A DNA stretch of 64,000 nt from Herpetomonas samuelpessoai (GCA_030849835.1 JASAOC010002043.1:1-64000); one strand, 5' to 3'. Counted from the stretch's first letter, positions 1-9,702 are shown. The notes: generated by a model from the sequence alone, not told the origin. A program made the numbers and translations.

Positions 1-62
1 ACAACCGCCAGGACGACGACGCCGAGTCCCAGTCCCTCTACGTCAAGGGCAACACCTACTAA
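1..62 (+). CDS. C-terminal end of an unidentified protein (cut by window edge)
   Basis: An open frame from base 3 encodes 19 residues, NRQDDDAESQSLYVKGNTY, and ends at TAA (60-62). Codon choice is C/G-ending, like the genes that follow, and it lies on the same strand as them, so it is probably the tail of the preceding gene. Too little is present to name a family. Confidence 0.6.
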   Translation, partial: NRQDDDAESQSLYVKGNTY

Positions 63-1155
63 GACACGTACAGGGTAGTAGCAAAGCGGTGAAAGGGTTT
101 AAAAGAAGAGTTCAATGGGAGACAGTTGAAAAGACTCACTGCAAGCTTCTCTCCTCTACTGAAGAGTAGGCGGGGTGGAATGTCAGAGCGCTTTACCAGC
201 TTGCTTTCCTCGTTGACTCTTTTCAACCCCATAAGCGAAGTCTAATTGTATGTTTTCATTCCCCGTTCCCTGATCCATCGTGGAACATGCGGGATCAGGA
301 AAACAAACAGAAAACAATCCCCGCAGGCGCTGACCGTCCACGTCTTTGTGAGCCCACGGACCACCACCGGTCAACGCGTCGGGAACTCAGACCGACGTGG
401 ATTTTCCGGTTTCGATGCCTGCCTTCAAAAGTATTTTACTCTCTTTTGTTTTTCTTTTTTTAGTTTCGTATTTCAGACATGCTAATTCCCCACACTAATG
501 TATCGCAACCGCGAACGCAAGAACGCCAGCTAATGCCTGACGGTGTGATAATTTGGCGACTTTCGAGTTGCTCACGAGAGGAACGTGTGCTGAACCGACG
601 CTTACAGATTTCACCTGACTCTGGTGTTAGGCTGTGTGTCTATCTGATCTTCTCTTTCATCATTTTCTTTCATTTTTAACTTTGTTTTGATTCTTTCCTT
701 CGCATATGATTACCTCTCCTACCCTCATTACCATGTCAAACCTATTAACGTTAACCATTGCGGCACCGGAGTTCTTGAAGCCAGTACCTTGAAGGACCTC
801 CTATGAGTGGAAGAATGGACCCTCGTTTTCGCAGGGGCAAGCGCGTGCATAGCGCACTGAAGCATGATAGCTCGGAGACGTTCCTTGCTCTCGGTTCGCA
901 ATGCCGTTTTCTGTCCACTCCTCCGAGAGGAACCACAAGAGATTGATCCGTCTCAATCCCACTCCTTGCGTCCTGATGATGTGGTAGACTGTGTCCTCGT
1001 GCTTCCATCTCTCTCCTCGTAGTAGGTCTAGGGACCCCCCCCCCCGTTCTCTTATTTTTGTGTGATTCGGGACCTCTTTCCACCTCTTCTTTGGTGGTGC
1101 TTTTCCGCCTTCTATTCGTACTCTCGAACCTTCCCCTTCTTACCCGCTTGCAATC
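63..1155 (+). other. intergenic / UTR region
   Basis: No convincing gene on either strand. It holds T-rich stretches (about 425-480 and 640-700), a C11 run near 1035-1045 and pyrimidine-rich DNA leading to the next gene. Frames in it have weak composition. Confidence 0.6.
1021..1022 (+). promoter_or_regulatory. candidate spliced-leader acceptor AG
   Basis: A pyrimidine-rich tract at 1001-1020 runs directly into AG, 134 bases before the start at 1156. This fits a kinetoplastid trans-splice acceptor. Inferred from sequence only. Confidence 0.4.
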
Positions 1156-1725
1156 ATGGCTGGTGAGGAGGAGCTCTACGACGGTTCCCCGAAGCGACTG
1201 ACGCAGGAGGAGCTGGACCGCCACGTTGCGCGCCTCACTGCACCTCCACGACCACTGGAAGTACGGGACCCATTCCCTGTGTGTCCGACGACTCACCTTC
1301 CTCAAAGCGAAATCGACAAGATGACGGAACGCTTGTACACACAAGCTCTCGAGCAAAAGAAGGCAAGCCTAGACGAGCTCGAAAAACGTTTTGATGGTGG
1401 TGACAGCGTTCACCGCACGCGCGACGAACCTCTCACCGAGGATCAACTGCAGGGGACGGTCGACCGCCTCTACACTCAGTCTGTAGAGAAGAAGAAACGC
1501 ACGCTAGAGGAAACCCGCCAACGATACGAGGGTCCAAAGCCGGAACCAAAGTCGGTGCCTGTGAACGACTTTGTGCAGCACATGTATTATGACCGCATCG
1601 AGGCGAAGAAGAAGACAGAGGCAAAGTTGTACGAGAAGTACATTGTCTCCACAGAGATTCGCTCCGGAAAAATCTCCCGCGATCAGTTAGCTGCGTCCGC
1701 CGAACGTCTGTCGTCCAAAAATTGA
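1156..1725 (+). CDS. small internally repeated kinetoplastid protein
   Basis: A 189-residue, highly charged, helical-looking protein of unknown function. It holds three related copies of a roughly 21-residue unit at about residues 59-79, 104-124 and 142-162. Each begins with RLYTQ or MYYDR, has a lysine cluster (KK or KKK) in the middle and ends in an aromatic residue (KRF, QRY, EKY). Partial copies lie near both ends (LTQEELDRHVARL; ISRDQLAASAERL). No membrane segment or signal peptide is seen. ATG 1156 is the first ATG after a plausible acceptor at 1021. I do not recognise a family with an assigned role; a cytoskeletal role is possible but not shown. Confidence 0.8.
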   Translation: MAGEEELYDGSPKRLTQEELDRHVARLTAPPRPLEVRDPFPVCPTTHLPQSEIDKMTERLYTQALEQKKASLDELEKRFDGGDSVHRTRDEPLTEDQLQGTVDRLYTQSVEKKKRTLEETRQRYEGPKPEPKSVPVNDFVQHMYYDRIEAKKKTEAKLYEKYIVSTEIRSGKISRDQLAASAERLSSKN

Positions 1726-2248
1726 ACCTTTCTTGCCATTCCTTCTCACATTTCTTCCCCAGGCTTTCGATGTACTGCTACCCACTTCCTTCTGTACATA
1801 TCATTACCCTGTGTGGTGCCAAACATCCTATGCCTAGTCCCATTCACTCATGAAGCTTGTTGTCGTGCATTGCGCACGTGCAAGTAAATGAAAAAAACGA
1901 AGAAAACAGAGGACCATGATACACAATCCCCAAAGCAGAGGTGTGTAGAACGCACACGCTTTCGGTTGTCCGTCACCGCATCGTTGCTGGGCCCTGCTGT
2001 GCAACATGAATAGAAGTGTCGTGTCGTGATGTGGCGCACACACGAGAGGCACGCTAAGCACGGAAACTCCTTACTTGCCAAATGCACCAACAGCTTAGCG
2101 TTAACAACTCCTGAGTCCTCCCCTCCCTCTCCTCCGCGCCTTGCATCTCTCTCTATCTCCACCTAACACGTCTGAACAGAATCATAACAAGAGTTCTTTT
2201 CTCCCCGTTCAGTGCGTTGGCCGGCAGCCCGGAGCCTCATTGAAACCA
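1726..2248 (+). other. intergenic region with pyrimidine tract
   Basis: 3' UTR-like sequence, then a strong C/T tract at about 2115-2160 upstream of the Gemin2-like gene. No gene seen. Confidence 0.6.
2211..2212 (+). promoter_or_regulatory. candidate spliced-leader acceptor AG
   Basis: A TTCTTTTCTCCCCGTTC tract ends in AG at 2211-2212, 37 bases before the ATG at 2249. An alternative AG lies at 2178-2179 after the larger tract at 2115-2160. Either would exclude upstream in-frame codons from the mRNA. Confidence 0.4.
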
Positions 2249-3751
2249 ATGGACGAAGCGGAGGCCTATCTGAAGCGCGCGAACAAAATCCGTTACCAAA
2301 CATTTCGCGGTGGGTATGTGTCCGCGAGCCAAAAGCCGGACGCCCCGATCGCAGGCCAAACCATTAGCGCCGGAGGGCCTGCCGTGACATCCACACCGCT
2401 GCCGGTGGGGGTCCTGCCACCGAAAAAGACAAAGAAACGGGCGCGCAGCCCTGAGACAGCGGAACCGCCGGCCCCACCCACCACGCTGAATGCCAGTGGC
2501 AAACCTAAACGGAGTTTGATGGAAAAATGGTTTCCCGGGATTACTTTGATTCAAGCCACCGTGGAGGTGGGCCACGCGCCGCCACCGCAGTTTGTGGCGG
2601 CCACTGTGGAGCGAATCACACGTGCACGGGAAACGATGATTCTCTTGAAATCCGGTGTGGAGGACGTAGACGCAGTCTTGGACGAGCTTAGGGCAGCATC
2701 ACCTACCGCCTCCGCCACCTCAACCGCCGGCAGAAGCAGCAGCAAAGCCGATGTCAGACAACTAGTGACCTGTAAAACTGCGCCGGGCATTGGGGAAGCC
2801 CTGGGGCAGTTCGCCCAAGAACAGGCACATGACGTGAAACGTGTGCGAGCGCAGCTGTGGGCGATGCTGCGGCAGAAGAGCAGCTCACAGACCCCCAAAG
2901 TGTCCAGTGTGAAGGCGTGGCACACCTTTCTCAACACGCACGGACCAGAAGCCAACGAGCCCCCCGCTCTCGCAGATTTTCTCTGGCTCTCTAGTGTAGA
3001 CACCACGACTCTGTTTACGGTACTTGTGCAACGGTTCTTGCGTGGCCTTCGCGATAGCACCGACGCAGCGACGGGAAAACCTGCGGCCTCTGTGCCTGTG
3101 GCTTACCACGGTGAGGTAACAAAGGGAAGACTTCCCGAGGACACAGAGAACGCAGAAGGCGAATCCCTTCCAAAACTATTCATTGCGGAGGAGGAAGAAG
3201 ACCACCTATCCACGGAGAATCGATGCTGGCTTCAAGAAACTCAGCCGCGGCTATGTCTCTGTGACTCCACAGCGGAAGGAGAGTCACCAGCGGTCTCGAG
3301 TGTGACAGAGGCGCAGGCGCAACTCCTTGTGTTCCTGCGTTTCCTCATGCCCACACGGGAGGCCACGCCACTTTCTCCCGAGGGTGGATCACCGCGGACC
3401 TCGTGTGGGTACGGTGTGTGGCTACTCGCGTGTCTTGCCACACTTGACATCCCCTTGAACCCAGACACAGATCGACTCGTGCATGACCTGTTCCGAACTT
3501 GCTGCGACCAGGTGCGTGTCTTGGGAGAGTGGTCCGGCACCCACGGGGATCAACCAGGACAGCTGCTGGCAGAGCTCCGCCGCCGCGAGGCACAGCGCAC
3601 CAGTGGTCATGTGGGAACGGAAGAACGCTGGCCGAAGCGCTACATTTCTATGGAGGATATTGGACCTGAAGAGCTCCTGGCACTCTACACTGTTATCGTC
3701 ATACTGGCCAAGCTCTTTCGCCAGAACCAGAATAGGCTGATCCAGCTGTAG
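2249..3751 (+). CDS. GEMIN2: Gemin2/SIP1-like snRNP assembly factor
   Basis: A 500-residue protein. In other eukaryotes Gemin2 binds SMN and holds five Sm proteins during spliceosomal snRNP assembly. The C-terminal third follows Gemin2: a W-LLACL stretch, then PLNPDT, then a helix ending RTCCDQVRVL (family: LLACLEKPL.P, RRCSEVRLL), and a last helix ELLALYTVIVILAKLF. Further upstream, VKAWHTFL and PPALADFLWLSSVD match the family's W-KF- and PPLLSIVSRM positions. The N-terminus (YLKRANKIRYQTFRGGYV) also fits. Basic, Pro-rich and acidic linkers (for example residues about 55-90 and 290-350) make it longer than the usual ~280 residues. ATG 2249 is preferred because both likely splice acceptors lie just upstream. 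The family call rests on recalled similarity. Confidence 0.7.
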   Translation: MDEAEAYLKRANKIRYQTFRGGYVSASQKPDAPIAGQTISAGGPAVTSTPLPVGVLPPKKTKKRARSPETAEPPAPPTTLNASGKPKRSLMEKWFPGITLIQATVEVGHAPPPQFVAATVERITRARETMILLKSGVEDVDAVLDELRAASPTASATSTAGRSSSKADVRQLVTCKTAPGIGEALGQFAQEQAHDVKRVRAQLWAMLRQKSSSQTPKVSSVKAWHTFLNTHGPEANEPPALADFLWLSSVDTTTLFTVLVQRFLRGLRDSTDAATGKPAASVPVAYHGEVTKGRLPEDTENAEGESLPKLFIAEEEEDHLSTENRCWLQETQPRLCLCDSTAEGESPAVSSVTEAQAQLLVFLRFLMPTREATPLSPEGGSPRTSCGYGVWLLACLATLDIPLNPDTDRLVHDLFRTCCDQVRVLGEWSGTHGDQPGQLLAELRRREAQRTSGHVGTEERWPKRYISMEDIGPEELLALYTVIVILAKLFRQNQNRLIQL

Positions 3752-4253
3752 TCACGGCGAGCTCACCGGCTGAAAAAACAATATGAAGTCGTCTTTTGCG
3801 CATAGCGGCGGCGCCGCGTCTCACCTGCCTGTAACAGAAACGCTTTGTCAGAACGCACCAGCATTTCCATTGATGAGGCACTGGTCCCAGACCCACTCCC
3901 GTTCCTACCAGTCTAAAAATGAAATTACAAGTGCTCTTTGCTCGAGCCCACACATTCACTGACGGAACGCCCCCGCTCATGGAGGGTACCTCCCTCAAGT
4001 ACATCGTGCACCTGGGGAGGGACAGACGTACGGAGACACATCTATGGCAAACAAAAGCACACATCGACTGCATCTCCCTTTCGTTTTAACGTCCTCGTAT
4101 ATTCCTCATTCTCTAGCACACCCGGTTCACAGACACGCACTTACGGGGCCTTCTTTACCAGTGCCGCGCCGCGTTTGGTGTATTCCTCTCCCCCCACCCC
4201 GTTAGAGAACGCTTTCTGCACCCTTGCAGAAATCCCAGCAGCCGATCGTCAGC
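3752..4253 (+). other. intergenic region
   Basis: UTR-like sequence ending in C/T-rich DNA (about 4180-4227). No gene seen. Confidence 0.55.
4228..4229 (+). promoter_or_regulatory. candidate spliced-leader acceptor AG
   Basis: CTTTCTGCACCCTTGC precedes AG at 4228-4229, 24 bases before ATG 4254; another AG lies at 4204-4205 after a C-rich tract. Supports 4254 as the start. Confidence 0.45.
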
Positions 4254-5090
4254 ATGTTCACACTCCTATGCTGTGCGGACCTGTATGGCGCAAAGGTCAA
4301 CTTGGAGATTACCTGGGACCAACCACTACGGTCCTTTCCTGACCTTGAACACAGAATCACGGAGGTGTTTAGCCAAGAAATGTCCCGCTATGAACGGCGA
4401 CCCGGCACGGGGAACGTGTCTACCTCTCATAACTTCCGTATTGCACGCATTCAAGTCTACGATGACGACCGCATGAGTTGGACAGACCTCACCCATTTGT
4501 CACAGCTTCACGAGTTTGACCAGTTGTACGTCTTCCAGCCTCAGACACGGTGGCACCGCGACACTCAGCAGGACCTACCACCCCCACGGCCCCCGTCCTT
4601 TAGTCGACCCAGCGTGGCTGTCGCCGCACAGCCTTTTCGATCTCATGACGCGGCCGACGTTGTTGAAGCCGATCATCGCATCGGTTGGCGCGGTGCAACG
4701 GCGGAGGCGGCCGAAGCCGGATTTGTGCCGGCAGGCGCCGCGGTGGGTCCGTCCTCTTCCCCCTCCCTCTCTTGGAACGGGATGCAGTCGAAACCGCGCG
4801 GGGTCTCTCCAGAGCTGGCTGCTCGCCTCGAGGAACACCGACGGCAGGAGGAAACCCTGCTGGATCGCCTGCGCCGCCTTCGACAGGAGCGTGACGCCTT
4901 AGAGCGACAGGCTGCGTTAGAGGAAGAACAGGCACTTCGACGGCAGGCCGAGGAGGCGGACAGGATGCTTCGTGACAAGGAGGATCGTATTTGGCAGCAG
5001 CGAGAGGCCTTGCGTCGCGCTGAGCACGAGTTCCAAAGTCTCCTCCAACGGAAACAGCAGCTGGTGCGGCACACTTATCTAGATCAGTGA
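4254..5090 (+). CDS. BILBO1 N-terminal-domain coiled-coil protein (flagellar pocket collar-like)
   Basis: A 278-residue protein. Residues 1-115 resemble the ubiquitin-like N-terminal domain of trypanosome BILBO1, the scaffold of the flagellar pocket collar: an ADLYGAKVNLEI strand pair, a YDDD....W.DL segment, then the hallmark QLYVFQP followed by WH, Q and a proline run (LPPPRPP). A disordered Pro/Ala-rich linker follows (about 115-180), then a strongly charged Glu/Arg/Gln heptad helix (about 185-270) likely to form a coiled coil. The EF-hands that follow this domain in BILBO1 are not visible, and it is about half BILBO1's length, so it is more likely a paralogue or partner than BILBO1 itself. 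ATG 4254 lies just after an acceptor-like tract. Confidence 0.65.
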   Translation: MFTLLCCADLYGAKVNLEITWDQPLRSFPDLEHRITEVFSQEMSRYERRPGTGNVSTSHNFRIARIQVYDDDRMSWTDLTHLSQLHEFDQLYVFQPQTRWHRDTQQDLPPPRPPSFSRPSVAVAAQPFRSHDAADVVEADHRIGWRGATAEAAEAGFVPAGAAVGPSSSPSLSWNGMQSKPRGVSPELAARLEEHRRQEETLLDRLRRLRQERDALERQAALEEEQALRRQAEEADRMLRDKEDRIWQQREALRRAEHEFQSLLQRKQQLVRHTYLDQ

Positions 5091-5704
5091 AGTTGTATCC
5101 CTGGCGGACTCCATCGTGGCCGTTCTTGGGGATGATGCCATTAGATAATCTGTACATTGTTGACCGAGTGCCTGACACGGAAACCCTGTCCGTGGTCAGG
5201 CTTTCCTTCGTAGACTCACTGACTTCTCACGCATGTTCCAGCCCCGGACACGCCAGGTAAAGTGAAATGACAAGAAAGGATAGGAAAAGAAGATATATAT
5301 GTGTTGCGCGCAATATGCTGGCGCTAGGCTCTTTGCCAGAGTACCTGTGGGAACCTCAGACACCTGTGTGTCATTGTGCCGCCACTGCTCTCATGATCAC
5401 GAAGGATGCCATGACAAGGATGAACTGAAAAAAAAAACATTCCAGGCCAGTCACTGTCCCTGCCTCTTCTCTCTCCCCCCTCGTTCTCACGGCTTCTCCC
5501 TTTTAGAGAATTGGATCTTCTGCGTGAAAACAACAAGTAGAGGACTCGGTTCCACACGATCGAAGATCTGTTTGCTCACAACTCTAGAACCACACGACCC
5601 AACTGCTGCGGTATCAGGGTTCACCGTAGTCGTGGTCCCGGTCGTGGGCACTCGAGGCACTCTTTCCTCCGCGGTTTTGGATTTCTGTGCACCTGTGCAA
5701 TGCA
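5091..5704 (+). other. intergenic region
   Basis: Contains A-rich DNA around 5270-5300, an A8 run near 5429, and a C/T tract at about 5461-5504 ending in AG at 5505-5506, the likely acceptor for the next gene. The 171-codon frame at 5299 looks like chance. Confidence 0.55.
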
Positions 5705-7303
5705 ATGAGTTACACGGACCAACTCGAGACTCAGAGACGGTTTGCATCCGCACAGTCGAGTGCTGCCTCCACCCCGCGTGGCCGTTCGAGCAGTCACACG
5801 CGTCTGCCTCGTGAGCGTCACCCACGATCGTTTCACCAAAGTGACAGCGTGGCGGATGTTCACCCACAACACCGCTCCTCCCGCAGCAACGGCGAATCGC
5901 CGCAACAACGGACGCCGTGGAACAACTCTGTGCGCACGGACGGTCGGCGATCGGGGGGTGGGGCGGCTACCGGGGCAAGCACGCTAGAAGTACATCTCGC
6001 GACACCCAAGCGGTTTTCCTCGCACAATGAGGCGGAGGCCGTTCGACGGCGCTTGGCGACATCCCTTGATGGCGGAGCGCCATGGCGTTCGTCGGGTCGA
6101 CATACCACCGCTAACACCCGTCAGGGTAGCGAACCTGTCGACAGCGATCACTGGGGGTATTTTCAAACTCCAGACTATTACCGTTCCAACGAATTTGACA
6201 ACGGAGAGCGACCCAGGAGCACCTCCGCAGGGCCACGTACTCCTCGTGGTCGCTCGCGGGCAACGGCACGGCCATCTGGTAGCCCTGAGGAGAGAGAAAA
6301 CTTTGACGTGTTGTCCTCGCATGACGAGAAGGGCGAAACACCTACGCACCTTTACAGTCAACTGCAAGACGTGGTGGTAAAATTGACCAAATCTGCCGTG
6401 GACCAAAAGAAAAAGGCGGCACAATCGCGTAGAAGACTCGAAGCCTACGCACGCCTCGTCAAGGAGCAGGACACCCTGATTGACGAACTTCGTCGCGACG
6501 TTGAAAGCCTCGAGAACGAAAAGGAAGCGTTAATGGAATTCCGTCGTCGAGGTCTGTCGCACGAAGCGGCGACACTTGGCGTCACGGCAGAAAGAGGGCA
6601 CGGTGCCGCGGAACCCAGCTCTGCGAGCACACCACCACGGCGCCTGCAAAACGACGATCACGTAGAGGAATGGCTTAGCACCGAGTATATTCGATGCAAC
6701 GGCAGGGCAGCTGGCACGCCGCGATTGCGACTTCCCGACATGCCGTCTGGTGTCCGGCGCTTGCTCCATTCGCTGGCCACGCAACTTTGGGAGGAGCGCG
6801 AGCGGCGACGGGATGTCGAGGATCAGAGCAGTCGGATGATTGGTAAGCAGCAGCTCGCACTCGCCCGCGCGGAGGCCAGGTTAGCAGAGGCCGAACACCG
6901 CGGACGTCGGGGACACGGGCGGCATCACAAGAGTCACCACCGCTCTGCCTCACGAGCATCAAGCGCGTCAGTGTCCTCGTCGTCCTCTGCCTCCTCTGGA
7001 AGGTCCCGTGAGAGTCGGCACCCCGAGGCCTTTGCGATGGCGAAACCTTCTGACATTCTCCACTCCCATGGAGAAGGTCGAGCCAACGCGAAACCACCGC
7101 TGCCGCCGCCAGGGAGAGGCGCCCAAGAGCGAAAGCTCTCTGACAGTGCCACCAACGGTTTGGTGGACTCCATCTCGGAAACACCGCGCGCAGTGCGGGA
7201 GGCCAATACCTCGAGCGATCGCACAGGGCTGTCGCCCGGCAGTCCTCGTTATGAAGATGCGGAGGCCATTTTAGCGGACATTCGCAAACGCTACGGTCTC
7301 TAA
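5705..7303 (+). CDS. Ser/Arg-rich coiled-coil protein of unknown function
   Basis: A 532-residue hydrophilic protein. The first ~210 residues are low-complexity, rich in Ser, Arg, Pro and His with RGRS- and TPRGRS-type basic-serine patches. A coiled-coil segment spans about 215-284 (KLTKSAVDQKKKAAQ through LENEKEALMEFRRRG). A second charged helix lies near 360-415 (LWEERERRRDVEDQ; LARAEARLAEAE). A His/Ser-rich stretch (HGRHHKSHHRSAS, then a long serine run) precedes the C-terminus, which ends YEDAEAILADIRKRYGL. No catalytic domain or membrane segment is seen. The layout fits a cytoskeletal or RNP scaffold, but that is a guess. The first in-frame ATG is at 5705. Confidence 0.8.
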   Translation: MSYTDQLETQRRFASAQSSAASTPRGRSSSHTRLPRERHPRSFHQSDSVADVHPQHRSSRSNGESPQQRTPWNNSVRTDGRRSGGGAATGASTLEVHLATPKRFSSHNEAEAVRRRLATSLDGGAPWRSSGRHTTANTRQGSEPVDSDHWGYFQTPDYYRSNEFDNGERPRSTSAGPRTPRGRSRATARPSGSPEERENFDVLSSHDEKGETPTHLYSQLQDVVVKLTKSAVDQKKKAAQSRRRLEAYARLVKEQDTLIDELRRDVESLENEKEALMEFRRRGLSHEAATLGVTAERGHGAAEPSSASTPPRRLQNDDHVEEWLSTEYIRCNGRAAGTPRLRLPDMPSGVRRLLHSLATQLWEERERRRDVEDQSSRMIGKQQLALARAEARLAEAEHRGRRGHGRHHKSHHRSASRASSASVSSSSSASSGRSRESRHPEAFAMAKPSDILHSHGEGRANAKPPLPPPGRGAQERKLSDSATNGLVDSISETPRAVREANTSSDRTGLSPGSPRYEDAEAILADIRKRYGL

Positions 7304-7986
7304 CATCGTTCAGACAGACCTCTGTGATTCGAAAAGGAGTTAAGATTCCTGTACTATTCTCCTTTGTTTTTCACTCGATTTTTGGTTCTTGGTTTTCTTG
7401 AATCTTGTTGTCAACACACTGTACGGCGTTTTTCCGCGCTATATGCCAAGCTACCCGTAAGGCCAATCACTAAATGTGAACGAGGAGGGTGCCACGTTTG
7501 CCAGAGTCCGTGTTGACACACCGTATCAAACGGCCAGCACGATGTGAGAGGTCCATGTAGTCCATGACACAGCGTTCGCCTTCAGCAGCTCCCCTTGATG
7601 AAGCCACAGTACTCATCCTTGATCTCATTTGTCGCCTCCGCAGACGTCCCCCTTTCTCCTCGCCGAAAAAAAAAAAAACGTTTAGCAGTTTAGACGTAAG
7701 CCACAGAAACAGACATCCAAGCACATACACACACACACACACTGTGCAAACAGGTCCGATACCCCTCTCCTCCTCTCCTCCTCTCCCCCCACCCCTACCA
7801 CACTGCTACCCTGTCCCCTGCCACAGGGTAGACAAAGGCTGGTTACGGAGCCCAACTTGCTATATCCATCCCAGATTGCACCTCTTTACATTTTTTCTTT
7901 GGAGCATTTCCTGCAGGCAGCAGAATCTGTTCACTTTAACATTTGCCTATTTTGTGTTGTGCTCTTTCTGGGACTGTTTGTAACGG
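7304..7986 (+). other. intergenic region with CA repeat and long pyrimidine tract
   Basis: Holds an A12 run near 7668-7679, a short (CA)n at 7727-7742 and a C/T tract at 7761-7824. No gene seen. Confidence 0.6.
7825..7826 (+). promoter_or_regulatory. candidate spliced-leader acceptor AG
   Basis: One of the strongest pyrimidine tracts in the window (7761-7824, almost only C and T) ends in CCACAG. It serves the gene starting at 7987. Confidence 0.55.
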
Positions 7987-9156
7987 ATGAAGCGTTCGTT
8001 CGGCACAACGATGCGGACGGTGGCGGCAACAACGGCGGCTAGCGCGGTGGTCTTCGCCTACCGTCAGCTTTGCTCGATGCCCAGCAGATTCCCGGACGTA
8101 GACCTTCCCAGCACACCACGTCGTTTTCAGGAGTGGCGATCTGCTATTGACACACGTGGAGGCTTGCCGTCAAACACTGGGGCTCTGCGCAACCCAAAAC
8201 GCATGCAGTCGTCCTCGAGCTCGGCGTCTTCAGGTCATTCCTCGGACTCCACCAAGTCAAAAAGAGAGGAGGAAGGCGGCCCCAACGCTCAGGAGCAAGA
8301 GATCATTGACCGAGCACGCCCGTCCTCGCCTACCTTGGAAGAGAGGCTGGGGTTTGTAGCGGGACAGGTCATCACGGAAGAGTTGCTTCGTGATCACTTT
8401 GTGGTGTTGGCCATGTACTACCACCCTGACAGCGCGTTTGCCCCTGCCGATTCTGCGGACGCGTTTCCCAATATCAAGGAGGCCTACGATGCGCTTCTCA
8501 AAGAGGTCAAGGGCGGTCGCACGCGCGTGAGTCATGCGGGTGGTGGCTACACCACCACGGAAGGTGCCGGGCCAAGGTACGCGGACGAGGCGCAACGCCA
8601 AGCCCGCATGCGTGCGCTCGGAGACGGTGTCATGTTCTTTCTGCTGGTCACATTTGTCTACATTATGATGATCGCGACGCATAACCGGGATCGCCTCAAG
8701 TCGCGCTACCTCTTGCACTTTCTGGGCATCTTCTTTATCATTCAGCTGTTCCCCCGCTTGCTCGCCGCCGCCGTGCTCTTTGCCATGCACACTGGGTACC
8801 TGGTCAAGAATGGTGAACTCAGCGAGCAGGCGGCGACGCTGCTGGTGGTGGACCGCCGTGACAAGGATCTTGGGGTACGGGTGGAGGGCATTAAATCGGA
8901 CGCTGCAGAGCACACGGTGGTGCAGGTGGAAATTATTGTGGCCCCGGGACAGGCGCAGTGCACGAATACCACAACCTCTGGTACTACCTCACTAGTGTCT
9001 GGTGCGACAACGACGTTAACCATGGACCCCGGTGTCACTTGCTTTTCGGTGCCTCTCCCACCCAAGGGTCAAGAGGCTCACACGACGTACAAGGTCAAGG
9101 CGGTGGATGAGAAGCGTAAGTTTGTCGTGTGCGAGAAGGAGTTTTCGCTGGCGTAA
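7987..9156 (+). CDS. membrane-anchored J-domain-like protein, probably mitochondrial
   Basis: A 389-residue protein. The N-terminus (MKRSFGTTMRTVAATTAASAVVFAYRQL) is basic, Ser/Thr/Ala-rich and has a short hydrophobic stretch, as in mitochondrial targeting or signal-anchor sequences. Residues about 115-175 resemble a divergent J domain, which in Hsp40 proteins stimulates Hsp70 ATPase: the HPD motif is at 146-148 in MYYHPDSAF, followed by F-NIKEAYDALL, which matches the family's helix III. Two hydrophobic segments (about 213-231 and 242-268) are probable membrane spans. A C-terminal soluble region of about 115 residues follows (LLVVDRRDKDLGVRVEG onward). A mitochondrial membrane co-chaperone is the best guess; helices I and II are weak. 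Confidence 0.6.
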   Translation: MKRSFGTTMRTVAATTAASAVVFAYRQLCSMPSRFPDVDLPSTPRRFQEWRSAIDTRGGLPSNTGALRNPKRMQSSSSSASSGHSSDSTKSKREEEGGPNAQEQEIIDRARPSSPTLEERLGFVAGQVITEELLRDHFVVLAMYYHPDSAFAPADSADAFPNIKEAYDALLKEVKGGRTRVSHAGGGYTTTEGAGPRYADEAQRQARMRALGDGVMFFLLVTFVYIMMIATHNRDRLKSRYLLHFLGIFFIIQLFPRLLAAAVLFAMHTGYLVKNGELSEQAATLLVVDRRDKDLGVRVEGIKSDAAEHTVVQVEIIVAPGQAQCTNTTTSGTTSLVSGATTTLTMDPGVTCFSVPLPPKGQEAHTTYKVKAVDEKRKFVVCEKEFSLA

Positions 9157-9702
9157 TGAGACCAGCGAACGTTGGAAGTGAAGCAAGGCTACGGGTGCAT
9201 ACTATGGGTTTATGGCACCGTATTAGCGTGGTGCCACCGAGCGAACAGGTAGGCTCAGGACTTGAGAGTCATCACACATTGAGGTCACAGACCTCACACC
9301 AATAACAAAGCACGGATTGCTGACGAAGCGTTGTGTTGGAAACCGTCAAAGAGTATCACTTCGGTGAGTGTAGGTCATTTCTGCGGACAGTGTCCGGGGA
9401 CCCCTAAGCTCATCGTCTGCGTCGTTTACGCTACGCGTTCTCCTTACGAAAACGTGAGACGCGGTACGATGTGAGACCTGCGTTCCTTTCCACAAACAAA
9501 TGTCCTTTACTTTTCGTCTTCTCTCTGTACTTCTGTGTATCATGCATTGGTAGTAATCTCCACAACTAGCGATCTCATCGCCCCCGGGCCTCTTGAGACA
9601 GCAAACACACACAAAAACACAAACACACGCGCGACAGACCAAAAGAAAAAAAAAGCATATACGAAGCACACCATCCTTTCCTTCCTCACCTCCCCCTCGA
9701 AG
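9157..9702 (+). other. intergenic region
   Basis: UTR-like sequence with CA-rich DNA at about 9600-9632 and a short A run near 9645-9653. No gene seen. Confidence 0.55.

Noticed and set aside
751-1356. 201-codon minus-strand frame
   Set aside because: Overlaps the start of the small repeat protein on the opposite strand; Arg/Ser-rich with no domain.
5299-5814. 171-codon plus-strand frame
   Set aside because: Overlaps the intergenic pyrimidine tract and the start of the next gene; Cys/His/Ser-rich random-looking composition.
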